Positions 9,433 to 17,502 of a stretch of 64,000 nucleotides of DNA are shown here, piece after piece. A program made the translations under genes and the position numbers. The stretch is from Flavobacteriaceae bacterium (lineage in GTDB: Bacteria; Bacteroidota; Bacteroidia; Flavobacteriales; Flavobacteriaceae). The number at the start of each line of letters is the position of its first letter. Position 1 is the stretch's first letter. The stretch lies in NCBI GenBank assembly GCA_018657955.1, contig JABHWD010000011.1, positions 1 through 64,000 on the forward strand, read 5' to 3'. Below the pieces are notes generated by a model. That model was not told where the DNA came from, searched no databases, and worked only from the letters and a program-made list of their open reading frames with translations.

Positions 9433-9624
9433 TTATTTGGTTTCTCTATTGGTTATTTCAGTTATAATTCTAGCAATTGATCTTCTTAAAGATTTTATCT
9501 GAATAGGATTTTCCAAAGGAGAAACTGCATGAACCATTTTAAGCTCATTATATTTCGTTTTTTTTTCAACAAGCTGATCCTTAAGCTCTTCATTTGATAA
9601 TTTTAATACTTCACTTTGATTCAT
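9433..9624 (-). CDS. rpmC: 50S ribosomal protein L29 (uL29)
   Basis: L29 is a small two-helix protein at the tunnel exit, near the signal recognition particle and trigger factor docking site. The start at 9624 (MNQSEVLKLSNEELKDQL) gives 63 aa, the expected size. An upstream ATG at 9657 in the same frame would add 11 residues and overlap the rplP stop, so it is less likely. The C-terminal IKSLRRSIARIITEI is typical. It lies 10 nt after rplP. Confidence 0.94.
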   Translation of the reverse strand: MNQSEVLKLSNEELKDQLVEKKTKYNELKMVHAVSPLENPIQIKSLRRSIARIITEITNRETK

Positions 9625-9634
9625 ATAATAAAAA

Positions 9635-10054
9635 TTATGCTTCGTAATCTCTAGCAATTATTAATTTTGTTTTAACAGGTAGTTTTTGAGCTGCAAGTCT
9701 TAATGCCTCTTTAGCTACATCCAAAGAAACACCACCAATTTCAAATAGTATTCTTCCAGGTTTTACTACTGCCACCCAATATTCAACTGCACCTTTACCC
9801 TTACCCATACGAACTTCAAGGGGCTTTTTCGTTATAGGTTTATCAGGAAATATTTTTATCCATAAATGCCCTTCTCTTTTCATATATCTTGTAGCTGCAA
9901 TTCTAGCCGCTTCAATTTGTCTAGAAGTTAAAAAATTAGAGTCTAGAGACTTGATTCCATACATTCCATTAGATAATCTATGGCCTCTTCCAGAATTTCC
10001 TTTCATTCTTCCTTTTTGAGCTTTACGATATTTTGTTTTCTTTGGTTGTAACAT
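9635..10054 (-). CDS. rplP: 50S ribosomal protein L16 (uL16)
   Basis: L16 lines the A-site tRNA corridor near the peptidyl-transferase centre. It begins [19 protein letters not shown] and carries the signature [20 protein letters not shown] followed by [18 protein letters not shown]. This includes the arginine (VRMGKGKG) that corresponds to the hydroxylated Arg of E. coli L16. Length 139 aa is typical. It lies between rpsC and rpmC. Confidence 0.99.
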   Translation of the reverse strand: MLQPKKTKYRKAQKGRMKGNSGRGHRLSNGMYGIKSLDSNFLTSRQIEAARIAATRYMKREGHLWIKIFPDKPITKKPLEVRMGKGKGAVEYWVAVVKPGRILFEIGGVSLDVAKEALRLAAQKLPVKTKLIIARDYEA

Positions 10055-10082
10055 TTATACTAAAATATTTGCCTTTTTTTTA

Positions 10083-10778
10083 TTAATTTCTTCTTCTTCT
10101 ATTAGATTTACCTGGCTTTTTAGATAAACCAACTAATGGATTAAGATCTCTTTTACCATATACTTCTCCCTTCATAATCCAAACTTTAACTCCTATTCTT
10201 CCATATGTTGTATGAGCTTCAACCAGAGAATAGTCAATATCAGCTCTAAATGTTGATAAAGGAATCCTTCCTTCTTTAAAATGCTCACTTCTAGCCATTT
10301 CTGCTCCGTTTAATCTACCGCTAACTTGAATTTTGATTCCTTCTGCATTCATTCTCATAGATGCAGCTATGGCCATTTTAACAGCTCTTTTATAAGAAAT
10401 TCTGCTCTCAATTTGTCTAGCTACACTGCTAGCAACTAATAAAGCATCTAGTTCTGGTCTTTTTATTTCATAAATATTTAACTGAACATCTTTAGATGTA
10501 ATTTTTTTAAGTTCTTCTTTTAACTTATCAACTTCTTGTCCACCTTTACCAATTATAATTCCTGGCCTAGCAGTTGTAATAGTAACTGTAACAATTCTAA
10601 GTGTTCTCTCAATAATAACTCTAGAAACACTAGCTTTAACTAAACGAGCACGAATATATTTTCTAATTTTTTCATCTTCAGCTAGCTTATCACCATAATC
10701 ATTACCACCATACCAGTTAGACTCCCATCCTCTGATAATCCCTAACCTATTTCCTATTGGATTTGTCTTCTGTCCCAT
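10083..10778 (-). CDS. rpsC: 30S ribosomal protein S3 (uS3)
   Basis: S3 forms the mRNA entry pore with S4 and S5 and contributes helicase activity. The N-terminal [20 protein letters not shown] is diagnostic. The type II KH domain has its GKGG loop at residues 77-80 ([16 protein letters not shown]), and the C-terminal domain includes [12 protein letters not shown] and [12 protein letters not shown]. It ends in a basic tail (KSNRRRRN). Length 231 aa is normal. It starts 4 nt after rplV. Confidence 0.99.
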   Translation of the reverse strand: MGQKTNPIGNRLGIIRGWESNWYGGNDYGDKLAEDEKIRKYIRARLVKASVSRVIIERTLRIVTVTITTARPGIIIGKGGQEVDKLKEELKKITSKDVQLNIYEIKRPELDALLVASSVARQIESRISYKRAVKMAIAASMRMNAEGIKIQVSGRLNGAEMARSEHFKEGRIPLSTFRADIDYSLVEAHTTYGRIGVKVWIMKGEVYGKRDLNPLVGLSKKPGKSNRRRRN

Positions 10779-10782
10779 TTAA

Positions 10783-11196
10783 TTAATTAGTTTGAACATC
10801 ATTATTTTTTGAACCTAATACTATCGTAACATGATTAGATCTCTTTCTTATCCTGTGGGCTCTTCCCTGCGGAGCCGTTCTCAATCTCTTTAACATTGAA
10901 CCACTATCAACCTTTATCTCTGAAATAAACAATCCGGCATCCTCAACATTAGAATTTTCATTTTTTGTTTGCCAATTTGAAATAGCAGACAATAATAATT
11001 TTTCTAATTTTCTAGACGCTTCTTTTTCACTAAATCTGAAAATATTAAGTGCATTATCTATTTCCTTACCCCTAACTAAATCCGCAACTAAACGCATTTT
11101 TCTAGGAGATGTAGGACAGTTATTTAATTTAGCTGTAATCAAATTTTTTCTGCTTTCTTTAATATTTTCCGCCATTTTAGTTTTACGACTTCCCAT
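10783..11196 (-). CDS. rplV: 50S ribosomal protein L22 (uL22)
   Basis: L22 contributes a beta-hairpin to the peptide exit-tunnel constriction where macrolides bind. Conserved segments are LNNCPTSPRKMRLVADLVRG (residues about 27-46) and the hairpin and C-terminal region GSMLKRLRTAPQGRAHRIRK with RSNHVTIVLG. At 137 aa it is slightly longer than the E. coli protein because of an N-terminal extension common in Bacteroidota. It is 3 nt after rpsS. Confidence 0.98.
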   Translation of the reverse strand: MGSRKTKMAENIKESRKNLITAKLNNCPTSPRKMRLVADLVRGKEIDNALNIFRFSEKEASRKLEKLLLSAISNWQTKNENSNVEDAGLFISEIKVDSGSMLKRLRTAPQGRAHRIRKRSNHVTIVLGSKNNDVQTN

Positions 11197-11199
11197 AGT

Positions 11200-11478
11200 T
11201 TACTTATTACCTTTATTTCTAGCTCCAGCATGTCCTCTAAAGGATCTTGTTGGAGAAAATTCTCCTAATTTATGTCCAACCATATTCTCAGTTATATATA
11301 CAGGAATAAATTGCTTTCCATTATGAACAGCTATAGTCTGACCAACAAAATCAGGTGTTATCATGCTAGATCTTGACCATGTCTTGATAACAGTCTTTTT
11401 GTTTCCTTCTATATTTTTTTCCACTTTTTTATTCAATTTATAATGAACAAATGGGCCTTTTTTTAATGATCTAGACAT
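11200..11478 (-). CDS. rpsS: 30S ribosomal protein S19 (uS19)
   Basis: S19 is a head protein that pairs with S13 and contacts L5 across the subunit interface. Its signature is intact: [15 protein letters not shown] at the start, [38 protein letters not shown], and a basic end. Length 92 aa is canonical. It is 6 nt after rplB. Confidence 0.99.
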   Translation of the reverse strand: MSRSLKKGPFVHYKLNKKVEKNIEGNKKTVIKTWSRSSMITPDFVGQTIAVHNGKQFIPVYITENMVGHKLGEFSPTRSFRGHAGARNKGNK

Positions 11479-11484
11479 AATATT

Positions 11485-12309
11485 TTATTTATTTCTTCTT
11501 TCAATAATATATTTATTACTCTCTTTAGATTTAGATCTAGTTTTGAATCCTTTAGCAGGAATTCCTTTTCTTGATCTAGGATGACCACCAGACGCTCTTC
11601 CTTCTCCTCCACCCATTGGATGATCAACAGGATTCATTGCTACTGGTCTAGTTCTAGGTCTAATTCCTTGCCATCTTTTTCTACCAGCTTTACCTGATAC
11701 TGTAAGTTGGTGATCAGAATTAGAAACCACACCAATTGTTGCATAACAGTTGGATAGCACCATTCTAGTTTCTCCTGATGGAAGTTTGATGGTTGAAAAT
11801 TTTCCATCTCTTGCCATTAATTGAGCAAATGAACCTGCACTTCTTGCCATTGAAGCACCCTTTCCAGGTTTTAATTCTATACAAGAAATAACTGTACCTA
11901 AAGGAATTTTACTAAGAGGCAGTGCATTTCCTGGATTTGGAGATACATTCTCTCCAGAAACTACTTTTTGACCTGTTTTTAATTCCTTTTGTGCAATGAT
12001 ATATCTCTTTTCATCATCATCATACTTTAATAAAGCTATAAAAGCAGATCTATTAGGATCATATTCTATAGACATTACCTCAGCTGAAATATCAAATTTA
12101 TCTCTATTAAAGTCAATAATTCTATACTTTTTTTTATGACCACCACCCTTATAACGCATAGTCATCTTACCTGTATTATTTCTACCACCAGTTCTTTTTA
12201 AAGGAACTAACAATGATTTCTCAGGCTTTGATTTAGTAATTGAATCAAATTCATTTACTACTCTAAAGCGTTGTCCAGGTGTTATAGGTTTTAATTTTCT
12301 TACTGACAT
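11485..12309 (-). CDS. rplB: 50S ribosomal protein L2 (uL2)
   Basis: L2 is one of the most conserved large-subunit proteins, needed for subunit association and peptidyl-transferase assembly. The N-terminal RNA-binding core includes [20 protein letters not shown]. The C-terminal signature [18 protein letters not shown] followed by HPRSRKG contains the conserved histidine implicated in peptidyl-transferase function. At 274 aa it is full length. It is 12 nt after rplW. Confidence 0.99.
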   Translation of the reverse strand: MSVRKLKPITPGQRFRVVNEFDSITKSKPEKSLLVPLKRTGGRNNTGKMTMRYKGGGHKKKYRIIDFNRDKFDISAEVMSIEYDPNRSAFIALLKYDDDEKRYIIAQKELKTGQKVVSGENVSPNPGNALPLSKIPLGTVISCIELKPGKGASMARSAGSFAQLMARDGKFSTIKLPSGETRMVLSNCYATIGVVSNSDHQLTVSGKAGRKRWQGIRPRTRPVAMNPVDHPMGGGEGRASGGHPRSRKGIPAKGFKTRSKSKESNKYIIERRNK

Positions 12310-12321
12310 TATTATTTTCTA

Positions 12322-12612
12322 TTAAGCATTTGCATATAAATCTATTGATTCTCCTTCAGCCAATTGAATAATTGCCTTTTTTATTGCATTTGATTTTCCA
12401 AACTGTATTCCAGCCTTTGTATGTCTAATTCTTCTATCAGAACGAACATTAATAGTTCTTACTTTAAGAACTTTAACACTGTATGCTGATTCAACAGCTT
12501 TTTTTATTTGAACCTTATTAGCATTTTTTTCAACTTGAAAAGTATAACGATTGTTTAACTCACTATCGTTATTAGCTTTCTCTGTTATAATAGGTTTCAT
12601 CAAAATACTCAT
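12322..12612 (-). CDS. rplW: 50S ribosomal protein L23 (uL23)
   Basis: L23 sits at the tunnel exit and anchors trigger factor and SRP. The sequence MSILMKPIITEKANNDSEL and TFQVEKNANKVQIKKAVESA, followed by VKVLKVRTINVRSD, matches the family. Length 96 aa is normal. It lies between rplD (14-nt gap) and rplB. Confidence 0.98.
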   Translation of the reverse strand: MSILMKPIITEKANNDSELNNRYTFQVEKNANKVQIKKAVESAYSVKVLKVRTINVRSDRRIRHTKAGIQFGKSNAIKKAIIQLAEGESIDLYANA

Positions 12613-12626
12613 TTCTTTTTATTTAC

Positions 12627-13256
12627 TTATTTACTTAAATTAGTCTTTATCTCATTTAATGAGCTCTCTAAAAGCACTAGTTGATTAGCATTCAAAATCT
12701 TGTAAGTGCTTAATTCTGAGCATATTACAACATCTGAGCCCTTTAAATTTCGCGATGACAAATATACATTATTATTTGCTGCTCCAAAGACAAATAAAGA
12801 TTTTTTGTCCTCTAGATTAAGTGCCTTAATAACAGAAACAAAATTTTTAGTTTTAACAGTGTCAAATTCAAAATCTTCTAAAACTGTTATAGCCTTATCT
12901 TTTGCTTTAATTGTTAAAGCAGATTTTCTGGCTATTTTTTTTAACTTTTTATTTAGTTTTAAATCATAATCTCTAGGTTGAGGTCCAAAAATTCTTCCAC
13001 CACCTCTAAAAACACCTGATTTTATACTACCAGCTCTTGCAGTACCTGTTCCTTTTTGTTTTTTAATTTTTCTTGTACTCCCTGTTATCTCAGCCCTTTG
13101 TTTTGATTTATGAGTTCCTTGACGCTGATTTGCAAGATATTGTTTTACCTCCAAGTACAATGCATGATCATTAGGTTTTACTTCAAAAATATCTTTTGAA
13201 AGCTCTACCTTTCTGCCAGTGTCTTTACCTTTATAATCTAATACTGCTACTTTCAT
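12627..13256 (-). CDS. rplD: 50S ribosomal protein L4 (uL4)
   Basis: L4 has a globular domain plus a long loop reaching the exit tunnel. The loop is visible as [20 protein letters not shown] and [19 protein letters not shown] (residues about 49-87). The C-terminal part includes [20 protein letters not shown]. At 209 aa it is typical. The ATG overlaps the rplC stop by one base, indicating tight coupling. In E. coli L4 is the S10-operon repressor; the leader between rpsJ and rplC (13874-14011) is a candidate place for control here, but nothing ties L4 to it directly. Confidence 0.99.
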   Translation of the reverse strand: MKVAVLDYKGKDTGRKVELSKDIFEVKPNDHALYLEVKQYLANQRQGTHKSKQRAEITGSTRKIKKQKGTGTARAGSIKSGVFRGGGRIFGPQPRDYDLKLNKKLKKIARKSALTIKAKDKAITVLEDFEFDTVKTKNFVSVIKALNLEDKKSLFVFGAANNNVYLSSRNLKGSDVVICSELSTYKILNANQLVLLESSLNEIKTNLSK

Positions 13257-13873
13257 TATTTTTCTATAGTTAAATAAGAGTTCTTATGGCCAGGAACGCA
13301 TCCTTTAAGTAATATTAAATTCTTTTCAGGCACTATCTTTAAAACTCTTAAATTCATAACTTTTATCTTATTTCCACCCATTCTTCCAGCCATTTTCATC
13401 CCCTTAAAAACTCTTGCAGGATAAGAAGCTGCTCCAATTGATCCAGGAGCTCTTAATCTATTGTGCTGACCGTGTGTTGCTTGTCCAACACCTGCAAAGC
13501 CATGTCTTTTTACAACCCCCTGAAATCCTTTTCCTTTCGAAATTGCAGAAACATCAACATATTCACCTTCTTGAAAGTGATCTACTCCTATACTATCACC
13601 AATTTTGTATTCCTTATCATAACCTTGAAATTCAATAACTTTTCTCTTAACAGTCGATCCGGCCTTTTTAAAATGACCTTTCTCAGCTTTTATAGCATTT
13701 TTCTCTGCCTTGTCATCGAAACCTAATTGAAGAGCACTATAGCCATCAATTTCCTCAGTTCTGACTTGGGTAACAACACAAGGGCCAGCTTCAATAACAG
13801 TACATGGGATATTCTTCCCACTGTCATTAAAAATGCTGGTCATTCCTATTTTTTTACCTATTAACCCAGACAT
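13256..13873 (-). CDS. rplC: 50S ribosomal protein L3 (uL3)
   Basis: L3 is a primary assembly protein whose extended loop approaches the peptidyl-transferase centre. It starts [20 protein letters not shown]. The loop reads [20 protein letters not shown], where E. coli has GSIGQNQ; the glutamine methylated by PrmB in E. coli is a serine here. Length 205 aa is normal. The gene follows a 138-nt structured gap after rpsJ that holds hairpins and a mini-ORF. Confidence 0.99.
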   Translation of the reverse strand: MSGLIGKKIGMTSIFNDSGKNIPCTVIEAGPCVVTQVRTEEIDGYSALQLGFDDKAEKNAIKAEKGHFKKAGSTVKRKVIEFQGYDKEYKIGDSIGVDHFQEGEYVDVSAISKGKGFQGVVKRHGFAGVGQATHGQHNRLRAPGSIGAASYPARVFKGMKMAGRMGGNKIKVMNLRVLKIVPEKNLILLKGCVPGHKNSYLTIEK

Positions 13874-14011
13874 AATATTTTAATTTAAATTTAACTTTAT
13901 TTTAAAAATTTAGGGTCAAAAATAATTCAACCCTTAAATTATTTTTTTACCATTTTTCCTTTGCCAAACGCTCCGGACATGTTATCAGAATAAATTCTGA
14001 TTTTTTTTGTC
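13874..14011 (-). promoter_or_regulatory. rpsJ-rplC structured leader, attenuator-like
   Basis: The 138-nt gap before rplC is the longest in the superoperon. Read on the minus strand it holds, in order: an 8-bp perfect hairpin (13984-14001, arms ATCAGAAT/ATTCTGAT), a relatively GC-rich 13-codon ORF (13939-13980), and a second stem-loop (13907-13940; ten pairs with one bulged base, closed by GGGT/ACCC) followed by a run of T. The order of short ORF, stem-loop and T-run resembles a leader-peptide attenuator. It may also contain an internal promoter. What it responds to is unknown. Confidence 0.45.
13939..13980 (-). CDS. Possible 13-aa leader peptide upstream of rplC
   Basis: ATG at 13980 to TAA at 13939 reads MSGAFGKGKMVKK. 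The ATG directly follows hairpin 13984-14001, and the stop codon lies at the base of stem-loop 13907-13940. The peptide resembles the start of the following gene product, L3 ([13 protein letters not shown]): both share MSGxxGK and a Met at residue 10 or 11. This could be chance, a remnant of a duplicated rplC 5' end, or a true leader peptide. There is no proof of translation. Confidence 0.3.
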   Translation of the reverse strand: MSGAFGKGKMVKK

Positions 14012-14317
14012 TTATACCTTAATCTCCACTTCAACACCACTCGGCAATTCCAACTTCATCAATGCATCAATAGTTTTTGAAGATGTGCTATAAATATCAA
14101 GCAATCTTTTATATGAGCTTAACTGAAATTGTTCTCTGGATTTTTTAAATACATGAGGCGATCTTAAAACTGTAAAAATTTTCTTATGAGTAGGTAATGG
14201 AATTGGTCCATTTACCACAGCACCTGTACTCTTAACAGTTTTAACAATCTTCTCAGCAGAATTATCTACCAGATTGTGATCATATGATTTAAGCTTTATT
14301 CTAATTTTATGACTCAT
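14012..14317 (-). CDS. rpsJ: 30S ribosomal protein S10 (uS10)
   Basis: S10 is a 30S head protein that, with NusB, also joins transcription antitermination complexes. The sequence shows [20 protein letters not shown], the loop [20 protein letters not shown], and the C-terminal [20 protein letters not shown] with SGVEVEIKV. Length 101 aa is typical. It follows fusA by 9 nt with no tuf between, the usual Bacteroidota arrangement. Confidence 0.99.
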   Translation of the reverse strand: MSHKIRIKLKSYDHNLVDNSAEKIVKTVKSTGAVVNGPIPLPTHKKIFTVLRSPHVFKKSREQFQLSSYKRLLDIYSTSSKTIDALMKLELPSGVEVEIKV

Positions 14318-14326
14318 AACTTATTA

Positions 14327-16456
14327 TTAAACTTCAATGATTCCTTTTGCCTTTTTAATTACCTGATCTGAAATACCAGAAGGAGTTTCAGCATAATGAG
14401 AAAATTCCATTGTAGAAGTAGCTCTACCAGATGATAATGTTCTCAATGAGGTTACATATCCAAACATTTCAGATAATGGAACATCAGCCTTAACAACTTT
14501 AGCGCCAGCTCTGTCACCCATATCATTTACTTGTCCTCTTCTTCTATTTAAATCTCCAACTATATCTCCCATATTTTCTTCAGGAGTAATCGCTTCTAAT
14601 TTCATTATTGGCTCCATAATTACAAATCTTGCCAATTTAGCAGATTCTCTGAATCCAATCTTTGCTGCAAGCTCAAATGATAATTGATCAGAATCAACAT
14701 CATGATATGAACCATCCTTTAAGGTAACTTTCATAGAATCAACTTCATAACCTGCTAAAGGACCATTAGCCATTGCAGCTTTAAATCCTTTCTCTACGGA
14801 AGGAATAAATTCTTTTGGTACATTTCCACCTTTTATTTTTGAAATAAATTCCAGTCCAGGTTTTCCTTCCTCAGCTGGCTCAATAGTAAATGATATATCA
14901 GCAAATTTACCCCTACCACCAGACTGTTTCTTGTAAACTTCTCTATGATCAGCTATTTGCGTAATTGCCTCCTTATACTCAACCATAGGTTCTCCTTGGT
15001 TAACTTCCACTTTAAACTCCCTTCTTAATCTATCTACAATAATATCTAAATGAAGTTCTCCCATTCCAGAAATAATCGTTTGACCAGAGGCCTCATCTGT
15101 TCTTACTGTAAATGTAGGATCCTCTTCAGATAGTTTTGCCAATGCCATTCCTAATCTATCAATATCTGCCTTAGTTTTAGCCTCTACTGCAATACCTATT
15201 ACAGGATCAGGGAAATCCATACTCTCAAGAACTATTGGAGCATTTTCTACAGATAAACTATCACCTGTTTTTATATCTTTAAAACCTACTGCAGCTCCAA
15301 TATCTCCTGCTTCTATAGAATCTATTGCGTTCTGTTTATTTGAATGCATTTGATATATTCTAGAAATTCTTTCTTTTTTATTAGATCTATTATTCAAGAC
15401 ATAAGATCCTGCAGGTAATTTTCCAGAATAAACTCTAAAAAATGCTAATCTTCCAACAAAAGGATCAGTAGCAATTTTAAATGCCAAAGCAGAAAAAGGT
15501 TCATCAACTGAAGGTTTTCTTGAAATTTCTTCATCATTTTTAGGATTAATTCCTACAATTGCCTCTTTATCAACAGGAGATGGTAAATACCTGCATACAG
15601 CATCTAATAGAAACTGGACTCCTTTATTTTTAAAAGCTGAACCACAAATCATTGGAATAATAGACATGTCCATAACTCCAGCCCTAAGAGCATTGTGAAT
15701 TTCATCTTCAGTAATTGAATCCTCATCTTCCATAAATTTTTCAAGAAGATTTTCATCATACGTAGCAACTTCCTCTATTAATAATGCTCTATATTTTTTT
15801 GATTTTTCCTTAAGATTCTCTGGGATATCAATAACATCAAACGTGGCCCCCATAGATTCTTCATCCCAAATAATCGCTCTATTTTTTATAAGATCTACAA
15901 TTCCCTTGAAATCTTCCTCTTCACCTATGGGTAGTACAATAGGAACAGCGTTAGAACCAAGCATTTCCTTAACTTGTTTACAAACCATTTGAAAATTAGA
16001 TCCCTGTCTATCCATTTTATTGACAAATCCCATTCTTGGAACTTTATAATTATCCGCAAGTCTCCAGTTTGTTTCAGACTGAGGTTCTACCCCATCAACA
16101 GCACTAAATAAAAAAACAAGACCATCAAGAACTCTTAATGATCTATTAACTTCTACTGTAAAATCAACGTGACCTGGAGTATCAATAATATTCATATGAT
16201 ACGAGTTAGAATCATCAGTAGGTTCCCCATTTTCAGTTGGAAAATCCCAATTACAAGTTGTTGCAGCAGAAGTAATTGTTATACCTCTTTCCTGTTCTTG
16301 TTCCATCCAATCCATTGTAGCTGCACCATCATGTACTTCTCCAATTTTATGAGAAACACCTGTATAATACAAAATCCTTTCTGTAGTAGTTGTTTTCCCT
16401 GCATCAATATGTGCAGCAATACCTATATTCCTTGTATATCTTAAATCTCTTGACAT
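14327..16456 (-). CDS. fusA: Elongation factor G
   Basis: EF-G is the GTPase that drives translocation and, with RRF, ribosome recycling. The G1 motif is [15 protein letters not shown] near residue 15, switch I/II includes [12 protein letters not shown] and [10 protein letters not shown], and G4 is NKMD ([11 protein letters not shown]). Domain IV has the conserved [11 protein letters not shown], and domain V follows with [20 protein letters not shown]. At 709 aa it is full length. It lies between rpsG and rpsJ in the str operon, with gaps of 2 and 9 nt. Confidence 0.99.
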   Translation of the reverse strand: MSRDLRYTRNIGIAAHIDAGKTTTTERILYYTGVSHKIGEVHDGAATMDWMEQEQERGITITSAATTCNWDFPTENGEPTDDSNSYHMNIIDTPGHVDFTVEVNRSLRVLDGLVFLFSAVDGVEPQSETNWRLADNYKVPRMGFVNKMDRQGSNFQMVCKQVKEMLGSNAVPIVLPIGEEEDFKGIVDLIKNRAIIWDEESMGATFDVIDIPENLKEKSKKYRALLIEEVATYDENLLEKFMEDEDSITEDEIHNALRAGVMDMSIIPMICGSAFKNKGVQFLLDAVCRYLPSPVDKEAIVGINPKNDEEISRKPSVDEPFSALAFKIATDPFVGRLAFFRVYSGKLPAGSYVLNNRSNKKERISRIYQMHSNKQNAIDSIEAGDIGAAVGFKDIKTGDSLSVENAPIVLESMDFPDPVIGIAVEAKTKADIDRLGMALAKLSEEDPTFTVRTDEASGQTIISGMGELHLDIIVDRLRREFKVEVNQGEPMVEYKEAITQIADHREVYKKQSGGRGKFADISFTIEPAEEGKPGLEFISKIKGGNVPKEFIPSVEKGFKAAMANGPLAGYEVDSMKVTLKDGSYHDVDSDQLSFELAAKIGFRESAKLARFVIMEPIMKLEAITPEENMGDIVGDLNRRRGQVNDMGDRAGAKVVKADVPLSEMFGYVTSLRTLSSGRATSTMEFSHYAETPSGISDQVIKKAKGIIEV

Positions 16457-16458
16457 AA

Positions 16459-16944
16459 CTAAAATCTAAAATGTGAAAATGCTTTATTAGCTTCTGCCAT
16501 TCTATGAGTATCGACTTTTTTCTTTACAGCAGCTCCTTCTTCTTTAGATGCAGCTAAGATTTCTGATGCAAGCTTTAAAGCCATAGATTTTTCATTTCTT
16601 TTTCTAGAAAAATTTATTAGCCATTTCATAGCAATAGAAATTTTTCTATCTGATCTAATTGGTGTAGGAATTTGAAATGTTGCGCCACCAACTCTTCTAC
16701 TTCTTACCTCAACATGAGGCATAACATTTGACAATGCATCTTTCCATATCTCTAAAGCAGCCTTCTTCTCTTCTCCTTCACCAGGATTTTTTAATTCAAC
16801 AGCATCAATAGCATCATAGAAAATTTTATAGGCAACTGATTTTTTTCCACTCCACATCATCATATTAACAAATCTAGTAACGAGTTCATCGTTAAATCTA
16901 GGATCTGGTAATAAAGGTCGTATTTTTGCCTGTTTTTTTCTCAT
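16459..16944 (-). CDS. rpsG: 30S ribosomal protein S7 (uS7)
   Basis: S7 nucleates the 30S head and lines the E site. The conserved segments [39 protein letters not shown] (residues about 75-95) and the C-terminal [20 protein letters not shown] are present. The length of 161 aa is close to the usual 155-160. It is 16 nt after rpsL. Confidence 0.99.
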   Translation of the reverse strand: MRKKQAKIRPLLPDPRFNDELVTRFVNMMMWSGKKSVAYKIFYDAIDAVELKNPGEGEEKKAALEIWKDALSNVMPHVEVRSRRVGGATFQIPTPIRSDRKISIAMKWLINFSRKRNEKSMALKLASEILAASKEEGAAVKKKVDTHRMAEANKAFSHFRF

Positions 16945-16960
16945 TTATCTGATTCCTTGA

Positions 16961-17335
16961 TTATTTTTTTGGCTTTTTCGCACCGTATTTAGATCTTCTT
17001 TGTGTTCTTCCTTCAACACCTGCTGTATCCAAAGCTCCACGAATAATGTGATATCTAACGCCAGGTAAATCCTTAACTCTTCCTCCTCTAACTAATACTA
17101 TTGAATGTTCCTGCAAATTATGTCCTTCTCCAGGAATATAAGCATTAACCTCATTACCATTTGTTAACCTAACCCTAGCAACTTTTCTCATAGCTGAATT
17201 TGGCTTCTTTGGAGTAGTAGTATATACACGAGTACATACGCCTCTCCTCTGAGGACATGAATTCAAAGCAGCCGATTTGCTTTTCTTACTAAGCTTGGCT
17301 CTTCCTTTTCTTACTAATTGCGATATAGTTGGCAT
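16961..17335 (-). CDS. rpsL: 30S ribosomal protein S12 (uS12)
   Basis: S12 is the decoding-centre protein and first gene of the superoperon. The sequence [20 protein letters not shown], the loop [18 protein letters not shown] (lysines 43 and 44) and [19 protein letters not shown] are intact. The lysine changed in classical streptomycin-resistance alleles is the wild-type Lys. Length 124 aa is standard. A good promoter candidate lies 45-75 nt upstream (17380-17410). Confidence 0.99.
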   Translation of the reverse strand: MPTISQLVRKGRAKLSKKSKSAALNSCPQRRGVCTRVYTTTPKKPNSAMRKVARVRLTNGNEVNAYIPGEGHNLQEHSIVLVRGGRVKDLPGVRYHIIRGALDTAGVEGRTQRRSKYGAKKPKK

Positions 17336-17362
17336 ATAGCATGTATTTTTTTATTCCCTAAT

Positions 17363-17374
17363 CTTCTCGAGAAG
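17363..17374 (-). promoter_or_regulatory. 12-bp perfect palindrome at the predicted 5' end of the str-operon mRNA
   Basis: CTTCTCGAGAAG is a perfect palindrome just downstream of the TACCTTTG box, about where transcription should begin. It could form a 5'-terminal RNA hairpin that stabilises the message, or be a dimeric repressor operator. The sequence alone does not decide. Confidence 0.35.
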
Positions 17375-17379
17375 GCGTG

Positions 17380-17410
17380 CAAAGGTAAAAATTAAAATCA
17401 ATTATTCAAA
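17380..17410 (-). promoter_or_regulatory. Promoter of the str-S10-spc-alpha superoperon
   Basis: On the minus strand a TACCTTTG box (17380-17387) matches the Bacteroidota -7 consensus TAnnTTTG exactly. A TTTG/TTG -33 element lies at 17407-17410, with 19 nt between. Transcription would start near 17375, giving a leader of about 40 nt before rpsL. No other exact match was noticed in this gap. Confidence 0.65.
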
Positions 17411-17502
17411 TGTTCCTTCTTAAATTTTATATGTTTTTTTAAATATTTTTACTATTTATATTAAAATCAAAAAATATTCGTTAGGTCAATAGATAAGAAT
17501 CG

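Noticed and set aside
9625-9657. N-terminal extension of rpmC ([11 protein letters not shown])
   Set aside because: It overlaps the rplP stop region; the start at 9624 gives canonical L29.
13414-13726. Two overlapping plus-strand ORFs inside rplC
   Set aside because: They are antisense shadows of a well-conserved ribosomal protein gene, with no promoter or family signal.
13984-14001. Hairpin after rpsJ considered as a terminator
   Set aside because: Its T-run is on the plus-strand side; on the minus strand, where the genes are transcribed, it is preceded by A and followed by no T-run.
16169-16444. 91-codon plus-strand ORF inside fusA
   Set aside because: It is antisense to the conserved G domain of EF-G; cysteine- and serine-rich composition comes from the reverse reading.
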